From the NCBI GenBank assembly GCA_037179515.1, contig JAXCGZ010007605.1, forward strand, positions 1 to 64,000: a stretch of DNA of 64,000 nt, read 5' to 3'. The translations under genes and the position numbers were made by a program. The notes under the pieces are model-generated. The model was not told the origin of the DNA, ran no database searches, and saw only the letters and a program-made list of their open reading frames with translations. Source of the stretch: Halocaridina rubra (lineage: Eukaryota > Arthropoda > Malacostraca > Decapoda > Atyidae). Position 1 is the stretch's first letter. Each line of letters opens with the position of its first letter. Below are positions 10,370 to 20,595 of the stretch, one piece after another.

Positions 10370-10375
10370 GAGTAA

Positions 10376-10936
10376 ACATACTGGCAGATTTGTCTCCAGA
10401 AATACATATAAATGGCATAGTAAGGGCAGCATATGCATTCTTATCAAATGTAAGGGTAGCTTTCAGGCACATGGACAAGGAAATGTTCAGAAATATTTAT
10501 GTAACCTACGTGAGGCCAAAACTCGAGTATGCAGCCCCCTTTTGGAATCCGCACTTGAAAAAGCACATAGCTAAGCTTGAAAAAGTTCAAAGACATGCCA
10601 CGAAATTAGTGCCAGAAATACGCAATCTCAGTTATGATGAGATTCTGAGGGAATTAGACTTACCATCACTCGAAGCTAGAAGAGTGAGGGGGGGATATGG
10701 TGACAGTCTTTAAATTCCTTCATGGTTATGGAGTGGATAGGGATCGATATTTTGATATGGCTGGCTCTAGAACTAGAGGTCATAGTTTGAAGCTTGGTAA
10801 GAAAACTTCTTTGCAGGATGTAAGAAAATACTTATTCAGTGTAAGAGTAGTTGATAATTGGAATTGGCTAAGCGAGGAGGTAGTTAATGCTATCTCAATC
10901 CATAGTTTTAAGGACAGGTATGATAAGTATCACTAA
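10376..10936 (+). pseudogene. CR1 ORF2 C-terminal region in shifted frames
   Basis: The frame 10390-10713 carries FRHMDKEMFRNIYVTYVRPK, EYAAPFWNPHLKKHIAKLEK and EIRNLSYDEILRELDLPSLE; the frame 10697-10936 carries MVTVFKFLHGYGVDRDRYFD and VVDNWNWLSEEVVNAISIHS, ending DKYH. This is the domain after the palm/thumb in CR1 proteins. Two indels (about 10370 and 10700) detach it from the main frame. Confidence 0.85.
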
Positions 10937-11029
10937 GTATAAAATGGAACCGATCAGGAGACGGGAAGATACGAGCTTTGGGCTCTTTCCCGTAAACACA
11001 ATTTGGTAATCACAATTAGGTAATCCCAG

Positions 11030-12092
11030 TTTAAAAAAGAAGATCATAAATTTGATGCATATGTAGAAAAAAGACATTACTCTGATGATAAGATAGCTAA
11101 ATTTATTAGAGATATATCACATGCAAAATTGCAACATATCATAGACCTAAATAACGCAAATGAAGCTTTTAATAAATTTCACCGTACATTTAGAGATAAA
11201 TTTCTAGACTGCTTTCCCCTAAGAAAATTGACTGTAAATAATAAAAACAACAGATGCCCACATATACTGCAGGATTAAAATATAGTATCAAAGAAAAACA
11301 CCGATTAGAAAGGCTTGCATCAAAATGGCCTTTGTCTTTTAGAACCAGATATAAAGCTTACAGGAACAAATTAGTAACACTACTTCGAGCTGCAAAAAAT
11401 GGATATTTTCAGGATAAGCTTTAGAAGGAACAAGGAAACAGCAAGACCACCTGGAATACAATAAACAGCCTAATGGGACGAAAGCAATTTAATCATTCAA
11501 AGTAAATCAAATTAAAAAATGATATTGACCACACTGCTAATATCTTTAATGATCATTTCTTAATTATAGCACAACCAACACAGGAACAACAAAATGTGCA
11601 ACAACATTCACACCGCCAGTTTCTTAATAATCCACTAGACTTTTCGTTTTACTTGTATCCTGTAACAAGGGAGGAAGTCACTAAATATATAAAAACCTTA
11701 AAGCCAAATACATCGTCGGGATATGATGAAATTCCATCAAAACTACTCCAGGTCTCTGCCCATTACATTGGTACCCCACTTACCCACATAATCAATCTAT
11801 GTTTTCAGTAAGGATGTTTTCCAGACAAACTAAAAAGAGCTAAAGTAATACCTATATTTAAGTCAGGCAATGAAGATGATGAAAATAACTATAGACCTAT
11901 ATCAATCTTACCGTCCTTAAGTAAAGTGTTTGAAAAAGCGATTGTTCACAGACTTAAAGAATTCCTTGAAAATTTTAACCAATTATCTGAAAATCAATAT
12001 GGATTCCATAATAATAAGCCCACTGATAAAGCAATAATGAACTTTACAAGTGATGTTTATCAAAATTTGGAAATTAAAAACTGGACCAGGGT
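11030..12092 (+). pseudogene. Host LINE linker and first half of reverse transcriptase
   Basis: After the CR1 insertion the older LINE resumes with a lysine-rich linker (DHKFDAYVEKRHYSDDKIA), then reverse-transcriptase motifs: YIKTLKPNTSSGYDEIPSKL, AKVIPIFKSGNEDDENNYRP, ISILPSLSKVFEKAIVHRL and LSENQYGFHNNKPTDKAI. At least four stops or frameshifts lie between 11275 and 11815. The coding sense ends at about 12092, before the first catalytic aspartate would be reached. Confidence 0.8.
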
Positions 12093-12095
12093 GAT

Positions 12096-13046
12096 TGCCC
12101 TTGCAATTGAACTGCAGAGGTTTGGGTCTTACCAAGTCGTCCTTTTTGAGTGCGGATGCATGGCCATAATAAGGAATAGGAGTATGAGGAAGATGATCTG
12201 GACAATTGAAGTTCTGAGAAAGGCCCTTGTGCTTCCCGTTCGTGCGATATCCTTGTCGGTGAGAATCATGGCCTGCTGCGGGCAAGATGACACTCTGAGG
12301 ATGAGCCTTGGGTTTGCCAAAGGCACTATAGTTCTCCTCCTTCAATGGGAAAGCAGAGACATACCTAGCACGACACTCAGCTGGCAAAAGATTCTGCGAG
12401 GCAAGGAGTGTGCTTTTAACTTTCTCGTAGTCCCTCAGTTGCCTGTGGTTGAGTTCATTGACCAGGGCGATCAGATGGGGTGGCATGGACGCGAGCAGTG
12501 AATGACTCTTCTCAGCCTCTGTGCCTTTGTTAGCGGTCACAAGACTTTTGAAAGAGTGGATGTAAGCATCGAGCGGTTGCTTGCCGTCCTCCTCGTATTT
12601 CCGTATTGGGAGGGCCTCTCACAAGGCTGGTCCCCATTCCCGGGTTAAGGACCACTGTGTGGAGTTCCCGCTCGAAGCCGAGCAAGCGCAAGCTCATGTT
12701 TGCGTTGTGCTTCTGCCTGCACCTGGTTGTAATCCCATTGTGCTTGTGCCTGTGCCTGGTCGTAATTGCTTTGTGCTTGCTCGCTTTCATGTTTCGTTTC
12801 GGCCTCCTCCTGCTCACATGCTTTCTTCTGCAGCTCAGCTTGGCAATTAGCCATTTTGTTATGAACCCACTCGAGGAGCATTGGTCCTGGGGAATAGACG
12901 TATTTCTCACCCATTGCAATCATCTTGTACAGGTAACTCTCCTCATCGAATGATTAGATGGTTTCCTGTGACTGTCTGATTTCCATGTTGGTTTCCTGTG
13001 ACTGCCTGGTTTCCATGTTGGTTTCCTGTGACTGCCCTGTAGCCAT
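12096..13046 (-). pseudogene. Gypsy-type retrotransposon gag
   Basis: Reading leftward from the ATG at 13046-13044 the protein starts with three 10-residue repeats (QSQETNMETR type), then an in-frame TAA, then SFDEESYLYKMIAMGEKYVY and a long glutamine/glutamate-rich helix (MANCQAELQKKACEQEEAE). Two indels near 12650 and 12560 separate this from the capsid-like part in 11983-12540 (TANKGTEAEKSHSLLASMPP, HLIALVNELNHRQLRDYEKV, LLPAECRARYVSAF). Gag forms the particle shell. It follows the PBS and LTR at 14115-16346 in the right order and spacing. It is cut at 12096 by the LINE. The family assignment to Gypsy rests on the linked LTR, PBS and integrase rather than on gag alone. Confidence 0.65.
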
Positions 13047-13060
13047 GGAGGTTTCCTGAA
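12961..13060. repeat. 30-bp tandem repeat, about 3.3 copies, at the gag start
   Basis: GTTTCCTGTGACTG recurs at 12961, 12991 and 13021, with a partial copy at 13051. The period is exactly 30 bp, so on the minus strand it encodes a 10-residue repeat without disturbing the frame. Confidence 0.85.
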
Positions 13061-14114
13061 CAGTCAATAATGAAGCACCAAAAACAATCAGCCACAAAAA
13101 AACAAATCTCTACAATAGAAGAAAAAAAATGAAAGAACCACACAACACCAAGGAGAAAAAAATTCAACACCACAGTTTAAACTTAAGCGTAAGATGATCC
13201 CAAAGTCTCAGTATGAATGTGACTTAAAATACAATCAAGTGCATCAGCACCAAAATGTTGCAAAACAGTGCATGAAACACTGGTAATACAGGATGGCAGT
13301 TGTGCCTGCTTAACAGCAATATGTGGCAGTACCTGCTGTTATGGTGCAAATGAAAGGAATGAGCAACAACGAATTTTACCAACAAGCACCAGGTGCAAGA
13401 GAATACAAACAAGTAAAGCATAGCTGTCATGCCTGCGCGTGAGCACGTATATGGCAGTACCAACAAATAAAATATCGTAAGTAAAATTCTGGATTGTTGC
13501 CAAAAGGGCACAGATCCTATGCAAAATACACCACAGATAAGCTAACAACTTGCAAGGCAGCCAAATTGCACATGTGTCTACTAATATTGAGAAAATTTAT
13601 TTTTGAGTGACAACTCAGACACATGAAGGGCTTAGTCTAGGCTCAACAAACAGCACCAAAGTTTTTCTTTCCAAAGTATGAGCAGTCAATGCTTGAATAT
13701 AAAAACTCAATTATAAGCAAAATACTTAATCTGCTTCCTCCCAATTCCTAAATCCCAAATCACTCTTTAAAGGATATATAAAGCACTAATGCATTAAAAC
13801 TCAACTTTATCACTCAAATAAATGCAATCTTAAATAACGTGTTCTGGCATGCAAAATTTCTTAATTCTGTTACCACAGAATTTCATGCAAATTTCCTGAA
13901 ATTTTGTTTACCACATAGTAAACGAGGAAAATATTAGTTACCGTAATTAATTTTGAAAAAGAAAAAATTTCTGATATGCAACGTCTCTAGCGATAAATTT
14001 TTTGTGTGCAGCCTTATATTCATTCATTTCAATAATCCGAGCCAATGGTAATCTGGTTTCCTGTGCAATGTTAAAAAGCAAAATAAAAAATAATTTATCA
14101 TAATCAGTCTGTCT
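13061..14114 (-). other. Untranslated leader of the minus-strand Gypsy element
   Basis: About 1 kb between the gag start and the PBS. Only short, stop-rich frames are present and no recognisable domain. It contains AT-rich stretches but no repeat I can resolve. Confidence 0.5.
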
Positions 14115-14138
14115 GTTCGAGTCCCTGTCCGGGCACCA
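14115..14138 (-). promoter_or_regulatory. Primer-binding site of the Gypsy element
   Basis: The plus strand reads GTTCGAGTCC then CTGTCCGGGCACCA: a complete tRNA 3' end, with T-loop GTTCGAGTC, acceptor strand and CCA. As the complement of a tRNA on the minus-strand element it is a 24-nt PBS, separated by 5 bases from the LTR end at 14144. The tRNA species is not assigned. Confidence 0.85.
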
Positions 14139-14143
14139 AATTT

Positions 14144-16346
14144 TGTGGAGTGGGAAGGTTCTTAAGTTTCTGCTTTTCTAAGAGGACTCAAAATACTGAA
14201 CTAGGTTAAGAGCTCATAAACAGACAGGACTGATATTACTGTACTTGAACACTCCACCCGGGCTACCACCACTGGGTTAAATGAAACTCAGAATTTAACT
14301 TTCTTTTAATTTTGGAAATGTAATGACACATTAAAAATATTTAATTAATTTTTGGAAAGCTGGAATAAATTCAAAATTTAAATTCATGAAATGTTGCCTA
14401 GAATCCTGGAAGTGGTGAGCATGATTTTGATTCCCGGCACCACAGACGGATGCCAAGACTTTGGCCTCAACTCGACGATCACCTCTGTCACACAGGCAGA
14501 GTAGAATAGAGCACGCTGCAATTGCAGAAACTGAAACGACACACCATTGGTAATGGGAAGACCGAAGGCACTCGCACACAAATAATGAGTTTCCAATATT
14601 ATTCTACTGGATGAAAATATATTGGTTAGTCACAGCTAACCAGAAATGTTTACGCTACTGTAAGAGCATGCAAAATCATTAATTAGTTGACAGCATTAGA
14701 GGAAAACAATTTATTCATAATAAATGGAGAAAAAGCGAGACATATACAGTAAGTATTCCTTAAATTGTGGGCAACCAAAAAAGTTTGCAAGGCCAATTGG
14801 TCAAAATTACTTATTAATTATTTGCAATTTATATGGTAAAACAAGTTATTTACGATAATGGGAGAATCTATGAGATAAATGCAGTATTCATTCAGTTTTG
14901 GTTAGCAAGAAATATATGGAATGCAAAAAGGGCAAAACTGCCTTTTGAAGTATTTGCAACATATTACTCAAAACACTTTATCACCAAAATATGAAGAATC
15001 AGCAAGATGAATACAGTACGTATTCATTAAATTGTGGTTAACAAGAGACATTTGCAAAGCCAACAGGGTAAAATTACTTAATAATTATTTGTGGTTTACA
15101 GCATAAAACACTTTAGTTAAATTATTAATTATTTGCAATTTATGTAGAAAATCATTTTATTTACGGGATTTGACATAAAACGCATTATTTATGATGAGAG
15201 GAAGTGGGTCAAATGAAATTAGAGTTCGTTAGGAGAAAGGGATAGATTTTTACGTGGTAATAAGCAATCTTCTGAGGATGAGATTTTGGTTTGGCACATT
15301 CATAGAAAGAAATTTCTTATCAATGTATATCGACAGTAATTTCCAGGTCATGGAATTAAAGTTTGGCAAATGAGATTCCAGTTAGGTAATTTACAAAAAT
15401 TTGTTTTGTATGGGAATGGAATCTGAGAAAGTTTTCGTAGGAGATAACTAGTAAAGGATTTGACCAGTAATGGATTTAACCAGTTTCATGAATTCGCTTG
15501 ACCAAGGAGCTTTACCATACATTATCTCTCACCTTGCTAGTGCCAGATGAATTCCATTGAAGATGCCACGTAAATAAGGTTTGAAGTAAGCTTGACTGCT
15601 GAGGCAAGATCTTGCCTCTGGGATGCTTGGCCGCCAAATGAGGACGATTCAGTATCCCTCCTGGTGACATCATCTGTAGGATATATATCCAGAGAAGTAT
15701 TTCGTTCATATAATATGCAAGGGATACTGTAGTGGTGGTCCCTGGCAGGCAATTATGGCAGAGTTGATGGGAGAGACAGTATTTTAGGTGCAATAAATAG
15801 AAGCAAATAAAAAAACTAAAATTATTATGGGCAAGATAGGTTCCTGGCAAATAATCTCTAGAACGTTCTTTGCATTGCAGGAGACGGAATTTTAACTATT
15901 CAAATAATAAAAAAAAGCCACTGAAATGTATCTAGTCAGGCTAATAACCTAATATCAAGGTCAAATTTATGACAAAATTATTAGCAAGAGCAATTTTTGT
16001 AATATAAAAAAAATTATCAGCAAGAGATATTTTATCATAAGAAAATTGTGTAAGAAGCGTATTTACAAGATACGTCATCACTGCATGAGAGAAAAACAGA
16101 GAACAAAGAAATAGGAGGGAGATTTTTATATTGGGATCATGATTTTTACACGTACAAGAATATTAAATAAGATATATTTAGAATTAGCTATAAGCTGAAA
16201 TATAAATTGCAAATAATCATAATCTGCAAAATGCAAGAGTGGGAATTATTTTTTGTAAGAAAAAAAAAACAGTTAATAGACAATAAGATCACTAATAAGG
16301 CATCTATAAAGACCTCTGGTGAATTTGTGCAAAACACTCTTTCCCA
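14144..16346 (-). repeat. Long Gypsy LTR (about 2.2 kb), 5' LTR of the minus-strand element
   Basis: In element sense it starts TGGGAAAGAGTGTTTTGC at 16346 and ends CCACTCCACA at 14144, next to the PBS. It is similar over its full length to the solo LTR at 28284-30445 (opposite strand) and, at its first ~270 bp, to 17820-18095. At 2.2 kb it is far longer than most Gypsy LTRs. It contains no coding frame that I recognise. Internally, 14740-15180 carries roughly three copies of a 131-135 bp unit (markers ATTCATT...GTGGTTA at 14754, 14889 and 15020). Confidence 0.82.
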
Positions 16347-16350
16347 GTAA

Positions 16351-16739
16351 GGAATTCAGCTTCTGGAGAATCATTACCCTTTTGGTTAACTCCAAAAGGT
16401 CCAGTTTATTTAAAGCAACATATTACACAGTAAATATGATTCCCTGTAGAAGAAGTTGAAATACTGGATATTAGCCTTGAATATGCACATGTTCAACTGG
16501 TGGATGGAAAGGCTATGACTGTGTCTCTGAAACATTTGACTTGCAAACCTCCTGAAGACATCTCTTTAATACCAGAGGAAGATACCTCAAGCAACCATAA
16601 GGAAGGAGCTTGTCCTATGCCAGAACCGACCATGGACACATTAGACGATTCTCGGCAAATGCCTGTACAGCAGGAATCTTTGTGTCAATCGCCAAGGAAA
16701 AGGAACACCCCTGCTTATATTGATGATTATGTTTGTTAG
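16351..16739 (+). pseudogene. C-terminal tail of another Gypsy polyprotein
   Basis: The frame ends with YAHVQLVDGKAMTVSLKHLT, an acidic/proline stretch (KPPEDISLIPEEDTSS) and NTPAYIDDYVC then TAG at 16737-16739. This resembles the end of Gypsy integrases, where a short chromodomain-like strand region is followed by a basic tail ending in a (Y/L)xDYV motif. A purine tract and LTR-like start follow immediately. It is on the plus strand, so it is a different insertion from the minus-strand element whose LTR abuts it at 16346. Only the tail is present. Confidence 0.6.
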
Positions 16740-16741
16740 CT

Positions 16742-16758
16742 AAAAGGGTGGGGGAAAA
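16742..16758 (+). promoter_or_regulatory. Polypurine tract
   Basis: AAAAGGGTGGGGGAAAA, three bases after the stop codon of the Gypsy tail and directly before TGTCGTATTATTG, fits a plus-strand priming site. Confidence 0.6.
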
Positions 16759-16968
16759 TGTCGTATTATTGAATTGTTATTCTAATTTGATTTCTTTGTA
16801 AGTTAAGTACGAATGGAAAACATCAAAACATTTTATACTAGTAAACTCAAAATTTTATGCTTGCTGTCTCTGTGTTTTCATTCCTTCTGCAGACGAAGAT
16901 ATCCAGTCGATCATAATGTAAACAAGGGTATGGTCTCATCCAAATTTGTCATTATTATGTTATGTACA
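16759..16968 (+). repeat. Probable 3' LTR of the plus-strand Gypsy remnant
   Basis: Starts TGTCGTATTATTG after the polypurine tract. A plausible end is TTATGTACA near 16968, but no second copy of this LTR is in the window, so the right boundary is a guess. Confidence 0.4.
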
Positions 16969-16994
16969 AAGTATCTCATTATGTAATTTTACTT

Positions 16995-17225
16995 ACTGGC
17001 TAGTACAGTGGTAATGTGTTGGCTTCACATTCGTGATGTCAGCAGATAGAGCCTCAAATGGCAGGAGAGTTTAAGCTATTTACTGAGGAAGTTACTGCTG
17101 TGGCTGGACACCACAGTAGGGGGTTGGGGCTTGCACCGGCTGACGCCCGCTAGAACAAGCACAACACCCCTGATTGGAAGGCTAAAACCAAGCAAACTTT
17201 AACAAACTTTAACTTTACCTTCTCA
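16995..17225 (+). mobile_element. tRNA-derived SINE
   Basis: CTAGTACAGTGGTAATGTG matches a tRNA D-arm / box A, followed by TTGGCTTCACATTCGTG in the anticodon-arm position (CAC-like, valine type). The box B region is decayed. The body then contains GGGGCTTGCACCGGCTGACG, unlike the surrounding AT-rich DNA. Such elements are copied by LINE enzymes in trans. Confidence 0.55.
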
Positions 17226-17376
17226 GGAAGTTCTCATTATTCTTTGATATTTATTCGCTCAGGAAGTACCTATTATTTTATTGCAATTATTAAAGGGTAA
17301 TTGTTGTCACTTCTTGTCCTAAAGGATGTGTAAATTTCTGTTCATTAAAGCCTAAAAAGGTATATTGTTTAATTTC

Positions 17377-17819
17377 AACCAGCATGATTTGCAAAGTTAT
17401 GGAGAAACTACTAAGGAAACACATCTCATTTCCCCTGGAATCCTTCAATATTTTGTCAATGAGACAAAATGGCTACAGAGAAGGTAGATCAAAAGTAACA
17501 AACTTATTATAATTTTATGATGAGGTAAGCCGACTCTTACAGGAAAGAGAAGGCTGGGCATATTGCATATTTCTAGACTTCCAGAGAGCATTTGACACTG
17601 TCCCACACAGGAGACTTATGAAGAAGCTGCAAGTAATGGAGAGAATAGTTGGATATGTCTTGGAATGGAAAACAAAAAAACTTACTTAGAGGGAAGGGAA
17701 CAGAAGGTTAGAGTAAGACACTCAGTGTCTGAATGGGGAGGAGTTAGTAGTAGAGTTCCACAGGGTTCAGATTTTGGGCCACTTTTACTCCTTGTATACA
17801 TAAATGAGCTATCAGAGTC
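17377..17819 (+). pseudogene. CR1 reverse-transcriptase fragment
   Basis: Matches CR1 ORF2 at about 9685-10115: MICKVMEKLLRKHISF-like start, a degenerate DFQRAFDTVPH catalytic motif near 17580 and VPQGSDFGPLLLLVYINELS at the end. Frameshifts (about 17500, 17670) and an in-frame stop break it. It ends where a Gypsy LTR begins with TGTGACAGAG. Confidence 0.8.
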
Positions 17820-18095
17820 TGTGACAGAGTGTTTCCCTCAAAGTCACCAGAGGCTGTAGTAGATGCCTTATTAGTTAATTTAGTAACTATTAACTGTCTT
17901 GTTTTTTCTTACTAAAATAATTCTCACTCCTTGCCTTTTGCAGATTATGATTATTTGCAATTTATTTTTCAGCTTATAGCTAAATTTAACTATATCTTAT
18001 TTAATATTCTTGTACATTTAGAAAACATGATTCCAATCCAAAAATCTCCCTCCTATTTCTTTGTTCTCTGTTTTTCTCTCATGTAGGGATGAAGT
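17820..18095 (+). repeat. Partial copy of the long Gypsy LTR (first ~275 bp)
   Basis: TGTGACAGAGTGTTTCCCTC and the following sequence match the starts of the LTRs at 28284 (same strand) and 16346 (opposite strand) up to about 18095, after which similarity is lost. It is inserted in, or joined to, the CR1 fragment. Confidence 0.75.
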
Positions 18096-18880
18096 ATGGG
18101 AAGTGCACATCTCAGTGGAGAAGAGGGATTATGATGGACATGTATACCCAGAGTAACATTTCTGTCACTGGGATGATGTGACACATTTTGAATCTGTGAC
18201 GGGTGGTGGATAGTTAAGAAAGTGAGGTAGAAGAAGATGGTGAGGTAGCACTGTTATGATTGCAATGAGAGGGATGGCCGCCAGGATGGATGAGAGATTA
18301 TGTCGTGGGAGATTTTAGCAATGATGATCAGACTAATCCAGAGATAAAGAGTATGAGTGGTGTATATTAGCTTAGATTCTGTTAGATATTAATTATTGTC
18401 TGTGTTCTTTGGTTTCTCTTATGCATCTGTATTAGTTTTGCATATCAACGAGTGTCGGACAGTATGATCTGTCACCTTGTTTATACGATTGAGTGGTAAG
18501 AGTGAGTCACTAGGTGATGGGAATGGGAATATTATGCTGAGTGGTTGGGGAGAAGAAGGAAATTGGCCACGGGGAAGAGGGACAGTGCATAAATTAATGA
18601 TAAGTCATATTGAAATTCCGTTTCTGTGGTTATTCAGGTCGGTTTCTTCTTGTTCATAGTAGATTCTACAACTTAGTCCTTGTTTTCTTATATTTCTGGA
18701 TTCATTGCCAGAGTGAGTAGAAAATTTCTGTCTATTCAATTTTTTATCTTACACTTCCATTTTTACTTTCACTACATTTCACACATTTCTCAAGATAGGC
18801 ATAGATTTTTTTTTAAGGACCTTGTAGATTTATGAGTTACTATGCCAGATATGTGCTAATCTATGCGTCCGTAATTACCT
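18096..18880. other. No recognised feature
   Basis: About 785 bp, locally G-rich (GAGG/GTGG runs at 18200-18300 and 18520-18580). Short frames only, including a 60-codon frame at 18477-18659 with no family resemblance I can see. Confidence 0.5.
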
Positions 18881-20595
18881 ATTTGTGCTAACTATTATGA
18901 ACACTTCCATTGTTACTAAAAAGTTTCCTGACTCTTGGAAAATATCACATGTAATACCTCTGCATAAAAAGGGGGACAGGGAAGATGTGACAAACTATCG
19001 TCCCATTTCCCTGCTACCCATTTTCTCTAAAATATTAGAAAAAATTGTTGCATGCCAACTTATGTCATATTTAGAATCAAATAGACTACTAACGATTAGC
19101 CAACATGGTTTTAGACCAAAACTCTCGACGGAAACTGCAAAGCTTAAAGTTACGAATAGTATATATAATAATATAGATATGAAAAAAATATCTTTACTAA
19201 TTTTATTAGACTTATCAAAAGCCTTCGACAGTGTAAACCATGAAATTCTTTTAAGTAAATGTATTAACTTAAATATTGATCCAAACTGGTTTAGCGAGTA
19301 TCTATCTAATCGTAAACAGTCCATACGTCTTAACAACATTATCTCTGTGCCAAAAAATTTATCATTTGGTGTTCCACAGGGATCAGTACTTGGTCCTATC
19401 CTCTTCTCCATTTACGTAAATGATCTATTTTCTTTCATTTCTGACTGTCTAGTCGTACAATATGCAGATGACACTCAACAACTACTCCTTAGTGGTGATA
19501 TTAATAATCTCCCAGAGCTAACTTTAAGAGCAGAAAACACTCTGTCAAAAATTTAAACCTATTTTCAAGAAATTGGGCTGTTAATTAACGAAAGTAAAAC
19601 ACAGTGCATATTTATTGGTTCAAGGTTCCACATAGCACAAATTCCAGAAAACACAACAATTAATTTTTGCGACAATATTATCACACCTAGCAAAACAGTC
19701 AAAAACCTAGGAATTCACTTTGATAACCACATGTTGTTTGATTCCCACATAGATAAAGTATGCAAAAAGGTTACAGGAACATTAATGTACTTATCACGTA
19801 TAAAAGACAATTTTGAGACTACCACTCGAATAACTGTTGTTGAATCTCTAGCCCTAAGTCACATTAATTACTGCACAACTGTTTGGGGAGCTACCGCTAA
19901 GACTCAGATTAACAGAATACAAAAGCTTATTAATTTTGCAGCTCGAGTTGCCCTGGGAGGAATAAGAAAATATGACCACATCACACCAGCTCTCAATAAA
20001 CTTGGGTGGCTGCGGGCAGAAAATAAGATTGCTTATGCTATTTATGTTTTTGTATTCAAAATTTTGGACCATCATTATCCTAGCTGGCTATTTGATTTAA
20101 AAACAGTCAGGGATATAAGGGGAACCAACACAAGACAGAGCAGTGAGCTCTTTATTCACAGAACAAACACAGAAGCAGGTTCAAAGATGATCACTATCAA
20201 AGGGCCAACACTGGAATAATATTCCAGAGCATCTTAAAAATGCATCCTTCTTCACAGCTTTCAAAGGCAAACTATATAGTTTTCTTTTGGATAAATAGTT
20301 GCTGCTCATTAAGAACTAATTATTCTCATTGTAAGGAAACAAATATGGAAATGATGCCGATAATAACGATCCTGTATCTAGTGGCATACTTACTACTTTA
20401 TTATTAACATTATTGTTAACATTTTTATTACAGCATTATTATTTTCTATGGAAGCTCCATTTAATTAAACTATATGTCTAACCCTCTTATTTATTAGTTT
20501 AATTACATGTCTACTTATAAGTTACTATTAATGTTGAATAACCATTGTACAAAGTGGAAATAAATGTTTTGATTTGATTTGATTTGATATGATAC
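18881..20595 (+). pseudogene. Jockey/CR1-type LINE, 5'-truncated: reverse transcriptase and C-terminus
   Basis: The frame 18885-19556 covers most of the polymerase: FPDSWKISHVIPLHKKGDRE, NYRPISLLPIFSKILEK, LDLSKAFDSVNHEIL, FGVPQGSVLGPILFSIYVND and YADD (residues 193-196). One TAA at about 19554 interrupts it; the frame then continues (KTQCIFIGS, KNLGIHFDNHMLFDSHIDKV, SRIKDNFETTTRITVVESLA) to a stop near 20218, with a last piece NASFFTAFKGKLYSFLL. The 3' end has AATAAATG followed by tandem TTTGA (20565-20590), a typical LINE tail repeat. Truncation upstream of the polymerase removed the endonuclease. Confidence 0.85.

Larger units (their letters stand above)
7695..11025 (+). mobile_element. 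CR1-type LINE, 5'-truncated but with a nearly full ORF2
   Basis: Part of ORF1 (7697-8070), complete endonuclease and reverse transcriptase (8114-10369) and the C-terminal region in shifted frames to 10936, then a short 3' end containing AATTAGGTAATC. Further copies or fragments of this family lie at 6841-7335, 17377-17819, 20596-22612, 28035-28283 with 30451-30590, and 30590-30870, so it is the most repeated LINE in the first half of the window. It sits inside the older LINE, whose linker resumes at about 11030. Confidence 0.88.
405..12092 (+). mobile_element. Old CR1/Jockey-type LINE, interrupted by three later retrotransposons
   Basis: Scattered plus-strand pieces join into one LINE in the expected order: ORF1 RNA-binding domain (405-774), start of ORF2 and first half of the endonuclease (1119-1561), a small remnant (6777-6840), second part of the endonuclease (7336-7694), and linker plus first half of the reverse transcriptase (11030-12092). 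Foreign elements fill the gaps: BEL/Pao 1562-6771, CR1 minus 6841-7335 and CR1 plus 7695-11025. The LINE is broken at its 3' side inside the reverse transcriptase, where Gypsy gag sequence on the other strand begins. A LINE normally keeps its 3' end when it inserts, so the loss at 12092 must reflect a later deletion or insertion. Confidence 0.75.

Noticed and set aside
12581..12953. Plus-strand frames of 89 and 115 codons
   Set aside because: Antisense shadows of the Gypsy gag on the minus strand; cysteine/leucine-rich because of the reversed codons.
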